A stretch of DNA of 64,000 nt from Mermis nigrescens (lineage: Eukaryota; Nematoda; Enoplea; Mermithida; Mermithidae): contig JAVLUZ010000342.1 in the NCBI GenBank assembly GCA_036768485.1, positions 396,911 to 460,910 of the forward strand, written 5' to 3'. Shown piece after piece: positions 46,301-50,233 of this stretch; the stretch's first letter is position 1, and each line of letters starts with the position of its first letter. The position numbers were made by a program, and so were the translations under genes. The notes beneath the pieces are model-generated. The model was not told where the DNA came from. It saw nothing but the letters and a program-made list of their open reading frames with translations, and ran no database searches.

Positions 46301-47087
46301 CCGTCTTGAAAAAGCCTCTTACGAGACACTTATTTAATTTCTGCTTACTCTTTTCGTGAGCGAATCGGATCTGGTTTTTGCTAGCATCTCCGTACACAAA
46401 CGGATTCGTTTTCAAGTGGAATGGAACCTAAAAACAAATTTAAAAAAATTCTTTAAAAAGTTTTAAAGATTGAATAAAAGATAAAAAATGAAAAAAACTT
46501 CTCAGACGTTTTCAATTATACCAAGATTCGTCAGACAGTTAACCATATTTCGTTCGAAGTCTAAATTTACAACAGGCGAAAGCCAAATTATTAAGCCATT
46601 TTAGGTGCTTTATCACTGTAGCGGATGTATAAAAAAATTGATTAAAAAAGACCGCGTGCATCACCAGCTCTTTAGACTACTATTTAAATGTAGCTGAAAA
46701 TCCGCTTAAATTGCAGCCCTATCATTGAATAAATTAAGAATAGGCCGTAAGGTTTAAATTATGTTGAACTTAAACAAGTGCATGATTGATTAGTAAAGGA
46801 TAATAAAAAAATTTGTAAAAATCTGGTTCGCCCCCCGCAGGTCTTCAAAACAATAAAAACTCTCCGAGATAAAAACTGACTGTAAAAACGAATCGCAAGG
46901 TTTCAGATTTGCAGATAAATCGTACGCTTACATCTGCTTTTCTGGCTGAAGTTTGTTCCACTTCGTACTCAGAGCCAGGCAAGTATAATACTCGCCTGGC
47001 CTGCTCAATTTTCCTTTCCAGCTTCTCAGAACGCCTCCTAATGTCCTCTTTGGCCGCACGTATTTGTTCAAGCTCCGATGACTCCAT
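3054..47087 (-). CDS. CEP350: CEP350-like centrosomal protein gene, 13 exons, 3' end off-window
   Basis: Joined coding segments (minus strand, 5' to 3'): 47087-46932, 46427-46349, 43145-41255, 35220-35135, 33985-33750, 32373-32089, 27919-27655, 20011-19841, 17965-17886, 14457-14151, 13571-13423, 10701-10437, 4399-3054. Lengths sum to 5,316 nt (1,772 codons) with compatible phases throughout. The start ATG is directly preceded by an in-frame TAA with no splice acceptor between. In the CEP350 family the protein sits at centrosomes and centrioles, recruits FOP and helps anchor and stabilise microtubules. The best match to the recalled vertebrate protein is the helix across exons 11-12 (pattern E-x-R-I-x-A-L, then SL-x-KQL-x-x-YDE-[FY]-I), supported by the exon 3 IRGYIV motif and exon 7 coiled coil in the same order. 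The CAP-Gly domain is not seen and should lie further left. The exon structure is seen in the sequence; the family name is inference from memory. Confidence 0.77.
5303..5569 (+). mobile_element. M5 hAT-like MITE, copy 1
   Basis: 267 bp, CACACCTGAGCGTGGGG to CTGCCCACGTATG, flanked by ctatcaac / ctgtcaac (7 of 8). Runs of G or C border an A/T-rich core containing ATGGATAGTGCTTGATGAGA, which is shared with the other three copies. Confidence 0.75.
7200..7380 (+). mobile_element. M2 hAT-type MITE, copy 1
   Basis: 181 bp, CAGTGGCGGATCCAGGATTT to AAATCCGCCCCTG, flanked by an exact 8-bp duplication ctgaaaac (7192-7199, 7381-7388). Inserted in the last unit of tandem array copy A. No transposase. Confidence 0.9.
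8625..8772 (+). repeat. Degenerate TTGGTTGG/TTGGTTAG simple repeat
   Basis: About 145 bp made of 4-bp steps TTGG, TTAG and TTGA with scattered changes. It runs directly into a 5'-truncated M3 fragment (8773-8862, ends GGCCAGCTACGTGCG), suggesting that the array grew inside the element. Confidence 0.75.
9715..10256 (+). mobile_element. M2 remnant split by a palindromic element
   Basis: CAGTGTCGGATCTAG at 9715-9729 and GGATTTTCCTAAGG onward from 10138 are the two parts of one M2 element. The right part breaks off near 10256 before the usual CCGCCCCTG end. The palindromic insert lies between. Confidence 0.72.
9730..10134. mobile_element. Palindromic element PAL, copy 1 (405 bp)
   Basis: Inverted arms of about 190 bp with ends CAGTGGTCGCCATGAAAGAT and its inverse. 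Flanked by TAG on both sides (9727-9729, 10135-10137), so the duplication is 2-3 bp, as in Tc1/mariner or Harbinger-type elements rather than hAT. Centre GCGCGC-rich. A second copy is at 28466-28964. Confidence 0.78.
10437..10701 (-). CDS. CEP350: CEP350-like exon 12
   Basis: A 265-nt exon, acceptor AACACAG|GCT, donor CACCT|GTAAGA, residues 1236-1323. It opens with AYDEYIESKQKQLKDLEE, which continues the conserved helix of exon 11 (vertebrate pattern S-Y-D-E-F-I-K-K-T-E-A-E-L). The remainder is Pro/Ser/Arg-rich linker. A mariner-like element ends 39 bp upstream of the acceptor. Confidence 0.84.
10741..11789. mobile_element. Mariner-like non-autonomous element
   Basis: 1,049 bp; left end AAGGGTGACCCATAGAAAGA and right end inverse of CAGGGTGGTCCATAAAAAAG, flanked by TA (10739-10740, 11790-11791). 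Internally 11330-11450 and 11620-11740 are inverted copies of each other (pattern ACTAATCTGGCAAAATTGAT). No transposase frame survives. Its right-strand end is 37 bp from the acceptor of exon 12. Confidence 0.7.
12860..13269 (-). mobile_element. M4 hAT-like MITE, copy 1
   Basis: 410 bp in reverse orientation, flanked by an exact 8-bp duplication atcacgag (12852-12859, 13270-13277). Ends CTTACATGATC and inverse CATACATGCACAG. Contains the GGCGC-TTC-GCGCC hairpin at 13054. Confidence 0.87.
13423..13571 (-). CDS. CEP350: CEP350-like exon 11 (conserved helix)
   Basis: A 149-nt exon, acceptor TTTTTCCCCGATAG|AT with a clear pyrimidine tract, donor TTAAAG|GTACGT, residues 1187-1235. With exon 12 it forms the best-conserved part: E-V-E-S-R-I-K-A-L-R-x-D-L, then a Lys/Arg helix, then E-E-S-L-Q-K-Q-L-K. 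Recalled vertebrate CEP350 reads E-G-R-I-R-A-L-K-D-E-L, K/R helix, E-A-S-L-I-K-Q-L. The in-frame ATG at 13608 is intron sequence before the acceptor. Confidence 0.84.
13572..14150 (-). other. Intron 10 (579 bp) with an M6 element
   Basis: 13640-13745 is T-rich; 13745-13870 has no recognised content; about 13870-14110 is an M6 element in reverse orientation with G runs and C runs. The rest is host intron sequence. Confidence 0.65.
14151..14457 (-). CDS. CEP350: CEP350-like exon 10
   Basis: A 307-nt exon, acceptor GTGTTCAG|GTG, donor ATTTCCG|GTACGA, residues 1084-1185. First half is Ser/Thr/Ala-rich, second half charged (SEKAESRQDSAQRRDKRTAE then QLMHFLARE). An M3 transposon lies only 20 bp upstream of the acceptor, so the branch point must lie in the 20 bp left of host sequence or inside the element. 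Confidence 0.77.
14478..14650 (-). mobile_element. M3 hAT-type MITE, copy 2, next to exon 10 acceptor
   Basis: 173 bp with ends CAGGCACGTATCTC and inverse CAGGCACCTAGCTGGCC, flanked by an exact 8-bp duplication gggatttt (14470-14477, 14651-14658). It lies just upstream of the exon 10 splice acceptor on the minus strand. Confidence 0.9.
14812..15185 (+). mobile_element. M7 element, copy 1
   Basis: Aligns by eye along its length with 18723-19103 (shared AATTTTATGAGCTTGACGGA, CGTATCCCGAAATA). Contains the exact GGCGC-TTC-GCGCC hairpin at 14939. The end repeats are degraded and no target duplication is evident. Confidence 0.65.
16476..16892 (+). mobile_element. M4 hAT-like MITE, copy 2
   Basis: 417 bp flanked by an exact 8-bp duplication atgatgct (16468-16475, 16893-16900). 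Starts AATACTTGCACAGCATGGGA and ends CCCCAAGATCATGTTTA. No open frame. Confidence 0.86.
17510..17697. repeat. Near-perfect palindrome of about 180 bp
   Basis: Arms begin CGCCACGAATGTTTACG and end CGTAAACATTCGTGGC, with TTTAACACGTCG near the centre on both sides and a centre at about 17597. Right of it, 17740-17762 reads GGGCCGCCCTGTACA, like the end of a mariner-type element. Probably a non-autonomous foldback transposon. Confidence 0.68.
17886..17965 (-). CDS. CEP350: CEP350-like exon 9
   Basis: An 80-nt exon with a good acceptor (TTCTATTGCAG|AA) and donor GAAGAG|GTTTGT, residues 1058-1083: SGDSVINAVNESGKRSGSEA then TSISEE. Acidic and serine-rich. Short, but both borders and the phase fit its neighbours. 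Confidence 0.72.
18058..18497 (+). mobile_element. M1 hAT-type MITE, copy 3
   Basis: 440 bp, CAGTATTATTTTTGTACAAG to CAAAAACCGTG. Two exact GGCGCGAAGCGCC hairpins (18267, 18358). The flanking 8-mers do not match, so the duplication has been lost or an end has moved. It belongs to a subfamily with TACCTGTACAAAGACGGTCC. Confidence 0.8.
18723..19103 (+). mobile_element. M7 element, copy 2
   Basis: 381 bp with inverted ends CACGGGCGTACGCA / TGCGTACGCACCTG; flanks catgcaac and catgtaaa match at 6 of 8. G-run and C-run tracts near the left end. No coding capacity. Confidence 0.75.
19363..19560 (-). mobile_element. M2 hAT-type MITE, copy 2
   Basis: 198 bp in reverse orientation, CAGGGGGCGGATTTAGG to GGATCCGCCACTG; flanks tgtgtata / tgcgtata (7 of 8). 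Confidence 0.86.
19841..20011 (-). CDS. CEP350: CEP350-like exon 8
   Basis: A 171-nt exon, acceptor AAATCTAG|GC, donor GTCGAAG|GTTATG, residues 1001-1056. Contains DVSKSLSDMVSKRKADYGSR and AIDGRKSFDKSKTVE, polar and basic. Phase 1 at both borders agrees with exons 7 and 9. The open frame continues past the donor into intron sequence by chance. Confidence 0.74.
21410..21858 (+). mobile_element. M1 hAT-type MITE, copy 4
   Basis: 449 bp flanked by an exact 8-bp duplication cgccgcat (21402-21409, 21859-21866). CAGCGTTTTCTTTGTACAAG to AAAAAAAACCGTG. Hairpin GGCGCGAAGCGCC at 21623. Confidence 0.92.
22519..22718 (-). mobile_element. M2 hAT-type MITE, copy 3
   Basis: 200 bp in reverse orientation flanked by an exact 8-bp duplication cctaaatt (22511-22518, 22719-22726). 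CAGGGGCGGATTTAAGGGGG to CTAGATTCTGCCACTG. Confidence 0.92.
24151..24166. promoter_or_regulatory. Perfect palindrome matching an RFX X-box
   Basis: CGTTGCCATGGCAACG is a 16-bp perfect palindrome containing GTTGCCATGGCAAC, which agrees with the RFX-factor X-box pattern GTNRCC-N(0-3)-RGYAAC. RFX factors drive ciliary and centriolar genes. It lies deep in intron 7, so a role is only a guess; chance or transposon origin is possible. Confidence 0.3.
24393..24564 (-). mobile_element. M3 MITE, copy 3 (degraded left end)
   Basis: Carries the M3 core TTAAACATTATTTTGTGCC and ends GACGGCCAGCTATGGGCCTG. The left end is altered and no duplication can be assigned, so the left boundary is approximate. Confidence 0.6.
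25655..26220 (+). repeat. AT-rich AAATAAATAA simple-sequence tract
   Basis: Dense runs of AAATAAATAA and AATTAATTAA with little G or C. Nearby, 25143-25165 is (TATG)n and 25425-25441 is (TA)n. No coding content. Confidence 0.8.
26367..26550 (+). mobile_element. M3 hAT-type MITE, copy 4
   Basis: 184 bp, CAGGCACGTAGCTGGCC to GATACGCGCCTC. Left duplication attagatt (26359-26366); the right copy is split by the next element: attag at 26551-26555 and the full 8-mer at 27405-27412 across the far junction. A second hAT element landed on the right end of this one. Confidence 0.88.
26556..27401 (-). mobile_element. hAT element with transposase relic
   Basis: 846 bp with 22-bp inverted ends TAGAGACCGGATTTTGGTGT / TAGAGACCGGATTTTAGTGT, flanked by an exact 8-bp duplication ctcattag (26548-26555, 27402-27409). 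Internal sequence on the minus strand encodes the end of a hAT transposase. Probably an internally deleted derivative of a full element. Confidence 0.92.
26684..27180 (-). pseudogene. hAT transposase, C-terminal fragment with a stop
   Basis: Reading on the minus strand from 27180, the frame runs through EIFWPPCRMMQKAKSLIEDE, reaches an in-frame TAG at 26927-26929, then continues to 26684. The second part holds the dimerisation-type motif WWNTLYAFFVSVDVERSFSQ followed by LSNRRQNLTFQNIEMYNVI, the usual hAT C-terminal pattern (ERSFS, then RRxxL near the end). The N-terminal zinc finger and most of the catalytic core are missing, so it is not active. Confidence 0.85.
27655..27919 (-). CDS. CEP350: CEP350-like exon 7, coiled coil
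   Basis: A 265-nt exon, acceptor GCTACAG|TAC, donor TTAGAAA|GTCAGA, residues 912-999. It is predicted helical: LDLEMMRNNLEQQRLILEAQ, then a Glu/Lys/Leu-rich heptad-like stretch ending ENVAKLAAETAKAVTSAVLE. Vertebrate CEP350 has a comparable Gln/Glu/Leu-rich coiled coil at a similar relative place, with a terminal Ala/Thr-rich segment. The donor sequence is itself part of a 65-bp tandem repeat running into the intron. Confidence 0.8.
28466..28964. mobile_element. Palindromic element PAL, copy 2 (499 bp)
   Basis: Arms of more than 200 bp; ends TAGTGCTCGCCATAAAACAT and inverse CAGTGCTCGCCATGAAACAT, TA on both sides. Shares GTTAATCTGGCGATGCGGAC with copy 1. The centre has extra tandem copies of AAGCGCGCATGTGAATGCCG on the left and their inverse on the right. 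Confidence 0.8.
31040..32088 (-). repeat. Tandem array of about 125-180-bp units abutting the exon 6 donor
   Basis: Seven units are anchored by cores such as aataacgccgcacatcgt at about 31095, 31221, 31399, 31527, 31650, 31780 and 31920. The exon 6 border reads aataacttagtacttcgt (32076-32093). Units also share TAATTAATTAA and GAAAATATCGTAAAAATAAA. Confidence 0.8.
32089..32373 (-). CDS. CEP350: CEP350-like exon 6, GC-rich Ser/Ala/Pro low-complexity
   Basis: A 285-nt exon (95 codons, phase 0 to 0), acceptor CGTTTAG|GGC, donor GACGAA|GTACTA. Residues 817-911 are low complexity: Ser, Ala, Pro, Arg and Asp dominate (for example SSPSRDDASSASTSTLTP). The exon is about two-thirds G+C and dense in CpG, in sharp contrast to the roughly 25-30% G+C intron on its left. 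The donor is weak (GTACTA), and a tandem array of donor-like units begins right at it. Confidence 0.76.
32374..33749 (-). other. Intron 5 (1.4 kb), four or more M6-type repeats
   Basis: 32540-32715 is an M4 fragment in reverse. 32720-33260 and 33560-33735 are head-to-tail M6-type copies, each starting near CATACATGTAA or a G run and ending near AATTTCAAGCCGTTACATG. 33260-33560 is AT-rich with nothing recognised. Confidence 0.65.
33750..33985 (-). CDS. CEP350: CEP350-like exon 5
   Basis: A 236-nt exon, acceptor TTTCTAG|CG, donor TATCG|GTAATG, residues 739-816. It includes LPIDSEDERIERRAASCDVK and ends QAERLMTSSQRRELS. Mixed charge, not recognisable alone. G+C content and lack of copies elsewhere mark it off from the flanking transposon-rich DNA. 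Confidence 0.75.
33986..35134 (-). other. Intron 4 (1.1 kb), M6 and M4 copies
   Basis: 34066-34295 is a well-preserved M6 copy (CATACATGTAAGAGGGGGAT to AATTTCGAGCCGTTAATGTA). 34320-34710 is an M4 copy in reverse, ending AATTCCCCTGATGTGCATG. 34710-35134 shows nothing recognised. Confidence 0.65.
35135..35220 (-). CDS. CEP350: CEP350-like exon 4
   Basis: An 86-nt exon found because exon 3 ends in phase 2 and exon 5 begins needing phase 1. Acceptor GTTTGAG|A, donor AAGCCAG|GTATCT. It codes for residues 710-737 (EKYAKSPDSLQHETDHSSKS then ETLSFNKP), serine-rich and acidic. It has no repeat copies elsewhere in the window, unlike its surroundings. The acceptor is the weaker of the two borders. Confidence 0.68.
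35390..38870 (+). repeat. Large tandem array, copy B
   Basis: Same two modules as 4750-7430. 36140-37320 has roughly 190-bp units (TTTACACTCAAT, ACACATCGCGCTCCGAAGCG). 38090-38870 has GTGTAAAGTTTACA units with TTGCTACAGAGAATTGATG-like parts. The part 35390-35600 has isolated GTGTAAACT repeats. M1 copy 5 separates the modules. Confidence 0.68.
37328..38069 (+). mobile_element. M1 hAT-type MITE, copy 5, composite
   Basis: 742 bp with perfect 17-bp ends CAGTGTTTTTTTTGTAC, flanked by an exact 8-bp duplication gtccggac (37320-37327, 38070-38077). It is longer than the other copies because the inside is doubled: hairpins at 37527 and 37838. The left half is like copy 3, the right half like copies 1, 2 and 4. 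Confidence 0.92.
38935..40145. mobile_element. Foldback element with a nested repeat
   Basis: About 190-bp inverted arms: 38970-39160 (ACTAGCAATGAGAAATGCTC, AGAATCTGCTAAAAATCAGA) pair with 39925-40130. The interior has no coding frame; 39620-39910 is a separate G/C-run-bounded repeat also present at 9060-9310. Outer limits are approximate. Confidence 0.68.
40494..41217. mobile_element. Mariner-like non-autonomous element
   Basis: 724 bp, left end CAGGGTATGCCGAAAAACGA and right end inverse of TAGGGTTGGCCAAAAAGCGA, TA on both sides (40492-40493, 41218-41219). No transposase frame. Confidence 0.72.
41255..43145 (-). CDS. CEP350: CEP350-like exon 3 (largest N-terminal exon, octapeptide repeats)
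   Basis: An 1,891-nt exon, acceptor GGTTCAG|AT, donor TTGAG|GTAAAT, coding for residues 80-708. It is polar and basic, mostly disordered in look. Residues about 276-330 are seven tandem octapeptides of type K-x-K-x-D-P-D-Q. Three Arg/Lys-rich helices follow: IIREFMDRKRRER (483-495), DQIRGYIVKKRAAR (565-578) and LIRDLIRKRKMHE (630-642). The second matches the vertebrate CEP350 motif VRQYIV-x5-R. Residues 587-615 hold four imperfect copies of an 8-9-residue EPISGG-type repeat. The apparent open frame extends right of 43145 only because an M5 transposon happens to be open in that frame. Confidence 0.85.
43206..43463 (+). mobile_element. M5 hAT-like MITE, copy 2
   Basis: 258 bp, CACACCTGGGCGTGGGGG to CTGCCCACGAATA; flanks gtaagcac / gtaaacac (7 of 8). 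It ends 60 bp upstream of the exon 3 acceptor on the minus strand. Confidence 0.78.
43911..44541 (+). mobile_element. hAT-like element split by an M5 insertion
   Basis: Ends CAGGCCCGTATCCAGG and inverse CAGGGCCGTATTTCAGG. The M5 copy at about 44264-44525 (CATGCCTGGGCGTGGGG to TGCCGTCCACCTATGG) sits near its right end. A variant hairpin GGCGCGAAGCGAC is at 44155. Flanking 8-mers match only partly. Confidence 0.65.
45865..46058 (-). mobile_element. M2 hAT-type MITE, copy 4
   Basis: 194 bp in reverse orientation, CAGGGGCGGATCTAGAGGGA to CTAGATCCGCCACTG; flanks tcaactac / ccaactac (7 of 8). Inserted at the right end of an M4 copy. Confidence 0.88.
46349..46427 (-). CDS. CEP350: CEP350-like exon 2
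   Basis: A 79-nt exon with acceptor TTTTTAG|GTT and donor AAAGA|GTAAGC. It codes for residues 53-78 (VPFHLKTNPFVYGDASKNQI then RFAHEK) and leaves one nucleotide that joins two from exon 3 to make Asn79. Too short for the homology to be judged alone, but both splice sites and phase fit. Confidence 0.72.
46428..46931 (-). other. Intron 1 (504 bp)
   Basis: AT-rich, no recognised repeat or open frame. It is one of only two introns where no transposon is evident over most of its length. Confidence 0.7.
46932..47087 (-). CDS. CEP350: CEP350-like exon 1 (start codon)
   Basis: Codes for residues 1-52, beginning MESSELEQIRAAKEDIRRRS, a charged helix. It ends in phase 0 at a strong donor (GAT|GTAAGC). 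Upstream on the minus strand a pyrimidine-rich stretch ending in CTATTAG could be the acceptor of a 5'-UTR exon, and a short out-of-frame upstream ATG (about 47130) precedes the start. The helix is reminiscent of the short N-terminal helix of vertebrate CEP350 (A-A-L-R-H-I-E-x-K-L-E). Confidence 0.78.
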
Positions 47088-49841
47088 TTAAATACGAGTA
47101 TATACAGAGAGATACGATTCTAAAATTCATCGCGCAAAACTAAAGCAGCTAATAGGGTAAAAATCAGAATGACAGCTAAGTGCATACATGAGCAGCAACC
47201 AAATGCTGAAAAACCTGGATGGCGTAAAATCGGCAAAAATCCCAAAAATATGCCAAAAATTCAATTCTGGGGTCTAACTATTGATTCAACTGATTTACTA
47301 ATTCATTCTATTGTATTAGCTTATTCTATTATATTCTATTAATTTTATTTTATTTATTTTATTCTATTAACTTTATTCTGTTTTCGTTCATTTCTTGAGT
47401 GAAATTCTAGAAAAATTTTGCTCAGTTGATAAGTCCTTGATATCTTAGCTTAAGGCTCAATTAAGAAGTACACAAGTACATACTCTTGGTTCTTATTATC
47501 ATTAAATTATTAACAAATCGCTTAATCCATTATCAAAATGAGCCTGCGTCGGCCGAGCGGTAAAAGATTTAAACTTTGAATCAAGACACATTAAGAGACC
47601 TGCAGTGTCAATTACATTGGTCACAGCTTATTTTCCTGGCGAACGGAATTGAAACTAAGCCGGGATAGTTAGCCGCAACAAATACTTCAGCGCTTAAAAA
47701 ACAATAGGTTTACCAGACACACTACAGGCAACGAAATCGTATAAAAATACGCCTCAGTTGTGGAATAATGTCTGTTTGAGCAGAGCCGATTTAATAACAT
47801 TTTAAGACATATTCTACTTTTTAAAGATTTTTTCACAACTAGTACCGACTGCAAGCTACGTAAGCAAATTTTGCTACTCGGATACAGATGGTAGGGACGT
47901 CAGCAGAGAATGTAAGGGACAGATTCTTTACGGCTGAGGAGTCTGTGAGCAGCGTGCTTAAGCGCTACCTAATGGAAACAGGGACAGAGCCCCAGAAGAT
48001 TTTGTAAATTAAGCATTTTATGATGAATTGTAGCTCTAAAATTTTCATAAAATTATTCGTATTTTGGTTCTGAATTCAACTGATAAATAGTTGAAATAAA
48101 TTGGCACGATGCATGGAAATTTTCTGATATTTTCATGCCAAAATGACTGAAATAATGCTGAACTGATATGTTTTATTGCGAATACGAATAACAATTGCCT
48201 ACAAGAAATACACAAGAATAATGATTGTCATCATCATACATGCACAGCATGGGAATTCTGGATGGGGGTGAAAACCTAAAGTGCCTTTTTTGGGCCCAAA
48301 AAAGGCCGGTACGCGTTAAAAAACAATGTTTTTTTGGCGTTTCTGACGATACTCTATCCTTCTAGAGCATAAAATCATGAAAAAACTTTCGGAAAAAGTC
48401 GAATAAATTGATCGATATATCGCTTAAAACATGAATATATGGCGCGAAGCGCCAAAAATTTGGCGATTTTGAGCGAATAGATAGCCATAAACCCTTAAAG
48501 AGACACTTTTTCTACCAATTTTCAGGTAAGTTTAGGAAATTTTTGAAAAATCGCCAATTCTAGGGGGGTGAAAAATTTTTTGCGGGGGGGGTGAAAAATG
48601 ATTCTGCGGGGGTGAAAGCCCCCCCCAGATCATGTAGTCATCACACATTCCCACAAGAAGGTGAAGGGGGTATTACCCCCACCTCAGGGTCTGAGACTTG
48701 AATCACTGTCAGACGATTTTGAGCTATCAAACATTTTCTGCAATGATTTTTGGGTACAAAAGCAGCGAAGATAATGAAAATTTTTCGGCGCTTCGCGCCG
48801 ACCATTTCTGTTTTGTTTACCCATAAAATACCTAGAATGAAGTCAAAATTACCTGAAAGAAAAGTCAAAATTTTCAATGAATTCTTATATTTTTTACTTA
48901 CAAGAGTGACGAAACTAGTCAGAATGGGGAAAAATGCAGTTTTTAACATTAAAACATGTTATATAGGATGTTTTAGCCATTTTTCATACTTGACCTGCGA
49001 AAAAAGGCTAGAACTCTTAGTTTAGTGGTCTCAAATTTTGGGATTTCACCCCCCCCGGACTTTCGACCTTAGGAAAAGAGACTATGATTGTCATTAAGTA
49101 AAAGACGTCCTACAGCAAAGGGTCAGAGCGAGTCACAATGATGACAATACATATTTCAAACAGAAATAAAAGTAAATTTACTAATGAAAAAACAGAATTT
49201 GGTATCTTAGAGCGACCAACAGGTACAACCAGCTTAAACCGATCTTTACTTGATTTATACTTAATATTTATATTTTATACTTAGAACTTAACTAATAACC
49301 ATGTTTGAAAATACATACGAGCTGCAAATCTTTTATAGGTCTGTGCAAATTCAGGAAATACAATCTGAATGCAGTGCGCTGATTTTCGGCATACTTTTGA
49401 TCATTAATCGACAAAAAATGTTTGAAATTGCCTAACCCGCACGGCATGGCGCCAAACATTTTAAGGAATATCAAATCTTCCAATGCACGGTATGGCTATA
49501 AACGAATTTTGTTTTCCACGCTGTACTTTAATATCTTCTATTCAGTCGGGCCCATATCCAGGATTTCGTTCCGGGGGAAACGATTAAAATTTCAGGGGTG
49601 AATTTTAGTTTGCAATCTCAACTACCCGGATACCTACCTTGAAGACGGTGATAATCCAATAGAAACCACCTTTTTTAGGGCTGAAGGCATAAATGCAAAA
49701 GGTCAGGGTCGGCAGGGGGTGTGAAAACTCAAAAATCCAAAACAGTAAATTTCACGTTCATATTTTTTTGCTGTTTTAACGATCAGAATGAACGAAATAG
49801 CCTATAAAACATTTTTTCATGGTAATATCGCATATTAAAAG
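47088..49841. other. Region upstream of the gene, no gene seen
   Basis: 47100-48010 has no convincing open frame; 47549-47560 reads tcggccgagcgg, like a tRNA A box. 48235-48637 is an M4 copy. 48650-49070 is a diverged M8-like repeat in reverse with a hairpin at 48787. 49547-49620 resembles a hAT end. 49690-49841 is the left part of an M8 element. Confidence 0.6.
48235..48637 (+). mobile_element. M4 hAT-like MITE, copy 3
   Basis: About 403 bp, CATACATGCACAGCATGGGA to CCCAGATCATGTAG; flanks gtcatcat and tcatcaca are similar but offset. Exact hairpin GGCGCGAAGCGCC at 48441. Confidence 0.8.
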
Positions 49842-50122
49842 CACATTTGGGCGTGGGGGGTTTGGGGTTATACACCACCCCCCCCCCCAAGAAACCAAAA
49901 TACCCCCCGAGAAAGCAAAATACCTCCCAAAAACCAAAATACCCCCTAGAATTCAATTTTTGAAATTTTTCTCCTTTTTCGCAATTTTTGATGTCAATGG
50001 ATAGTGCTCAATGAGAAACGTTGAAAAATGATGTTTTTCTCGCCGTATCACCATTTTTAAGGCCATTTTTTGACCTTTGAAAATCTTGCAGCCCCCCCAG
50101 AATTTTGGTGCTGCCCACGTAA
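49842..50122 (+). mobile_element. M5 MITE, copy 4 (nested in M8)
   Basis: About 280 bp, CACATTTGGGCGTGGGGGG to CTGCCCACGTAA, flanks attaaaag / tttaaatg (6 of 8). Core ATGGATAGTGCTCAATGAGA as in the other copies. Confidence 0.74.
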
Positions 50123-50233
50123 ATTTAAATGCCTTTTTAGTCCATTTTGACTGCATTATATCTTTTTTAACACTAGAAGTGCAAAAATTTATCAATTTTA
50201 CGCACTTTTTGATTAAAAAGTAATAAAAAATAC

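Larger units (their letters stand above)
43146..46348 (-). other. Intron 2 (3.2 kb)
   Basis: Contains M5 (43206-43463), M6 copies (about 43640-43890 and, in reverse, 44555-44795), a hAT-like element 43911-44541 split by another M5, M4 copies (about 45080-45210 and 45478-45864) and M2 (45865-46058). 44795-45080 is AT-rich without recognised content. Confidence 0.68.
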
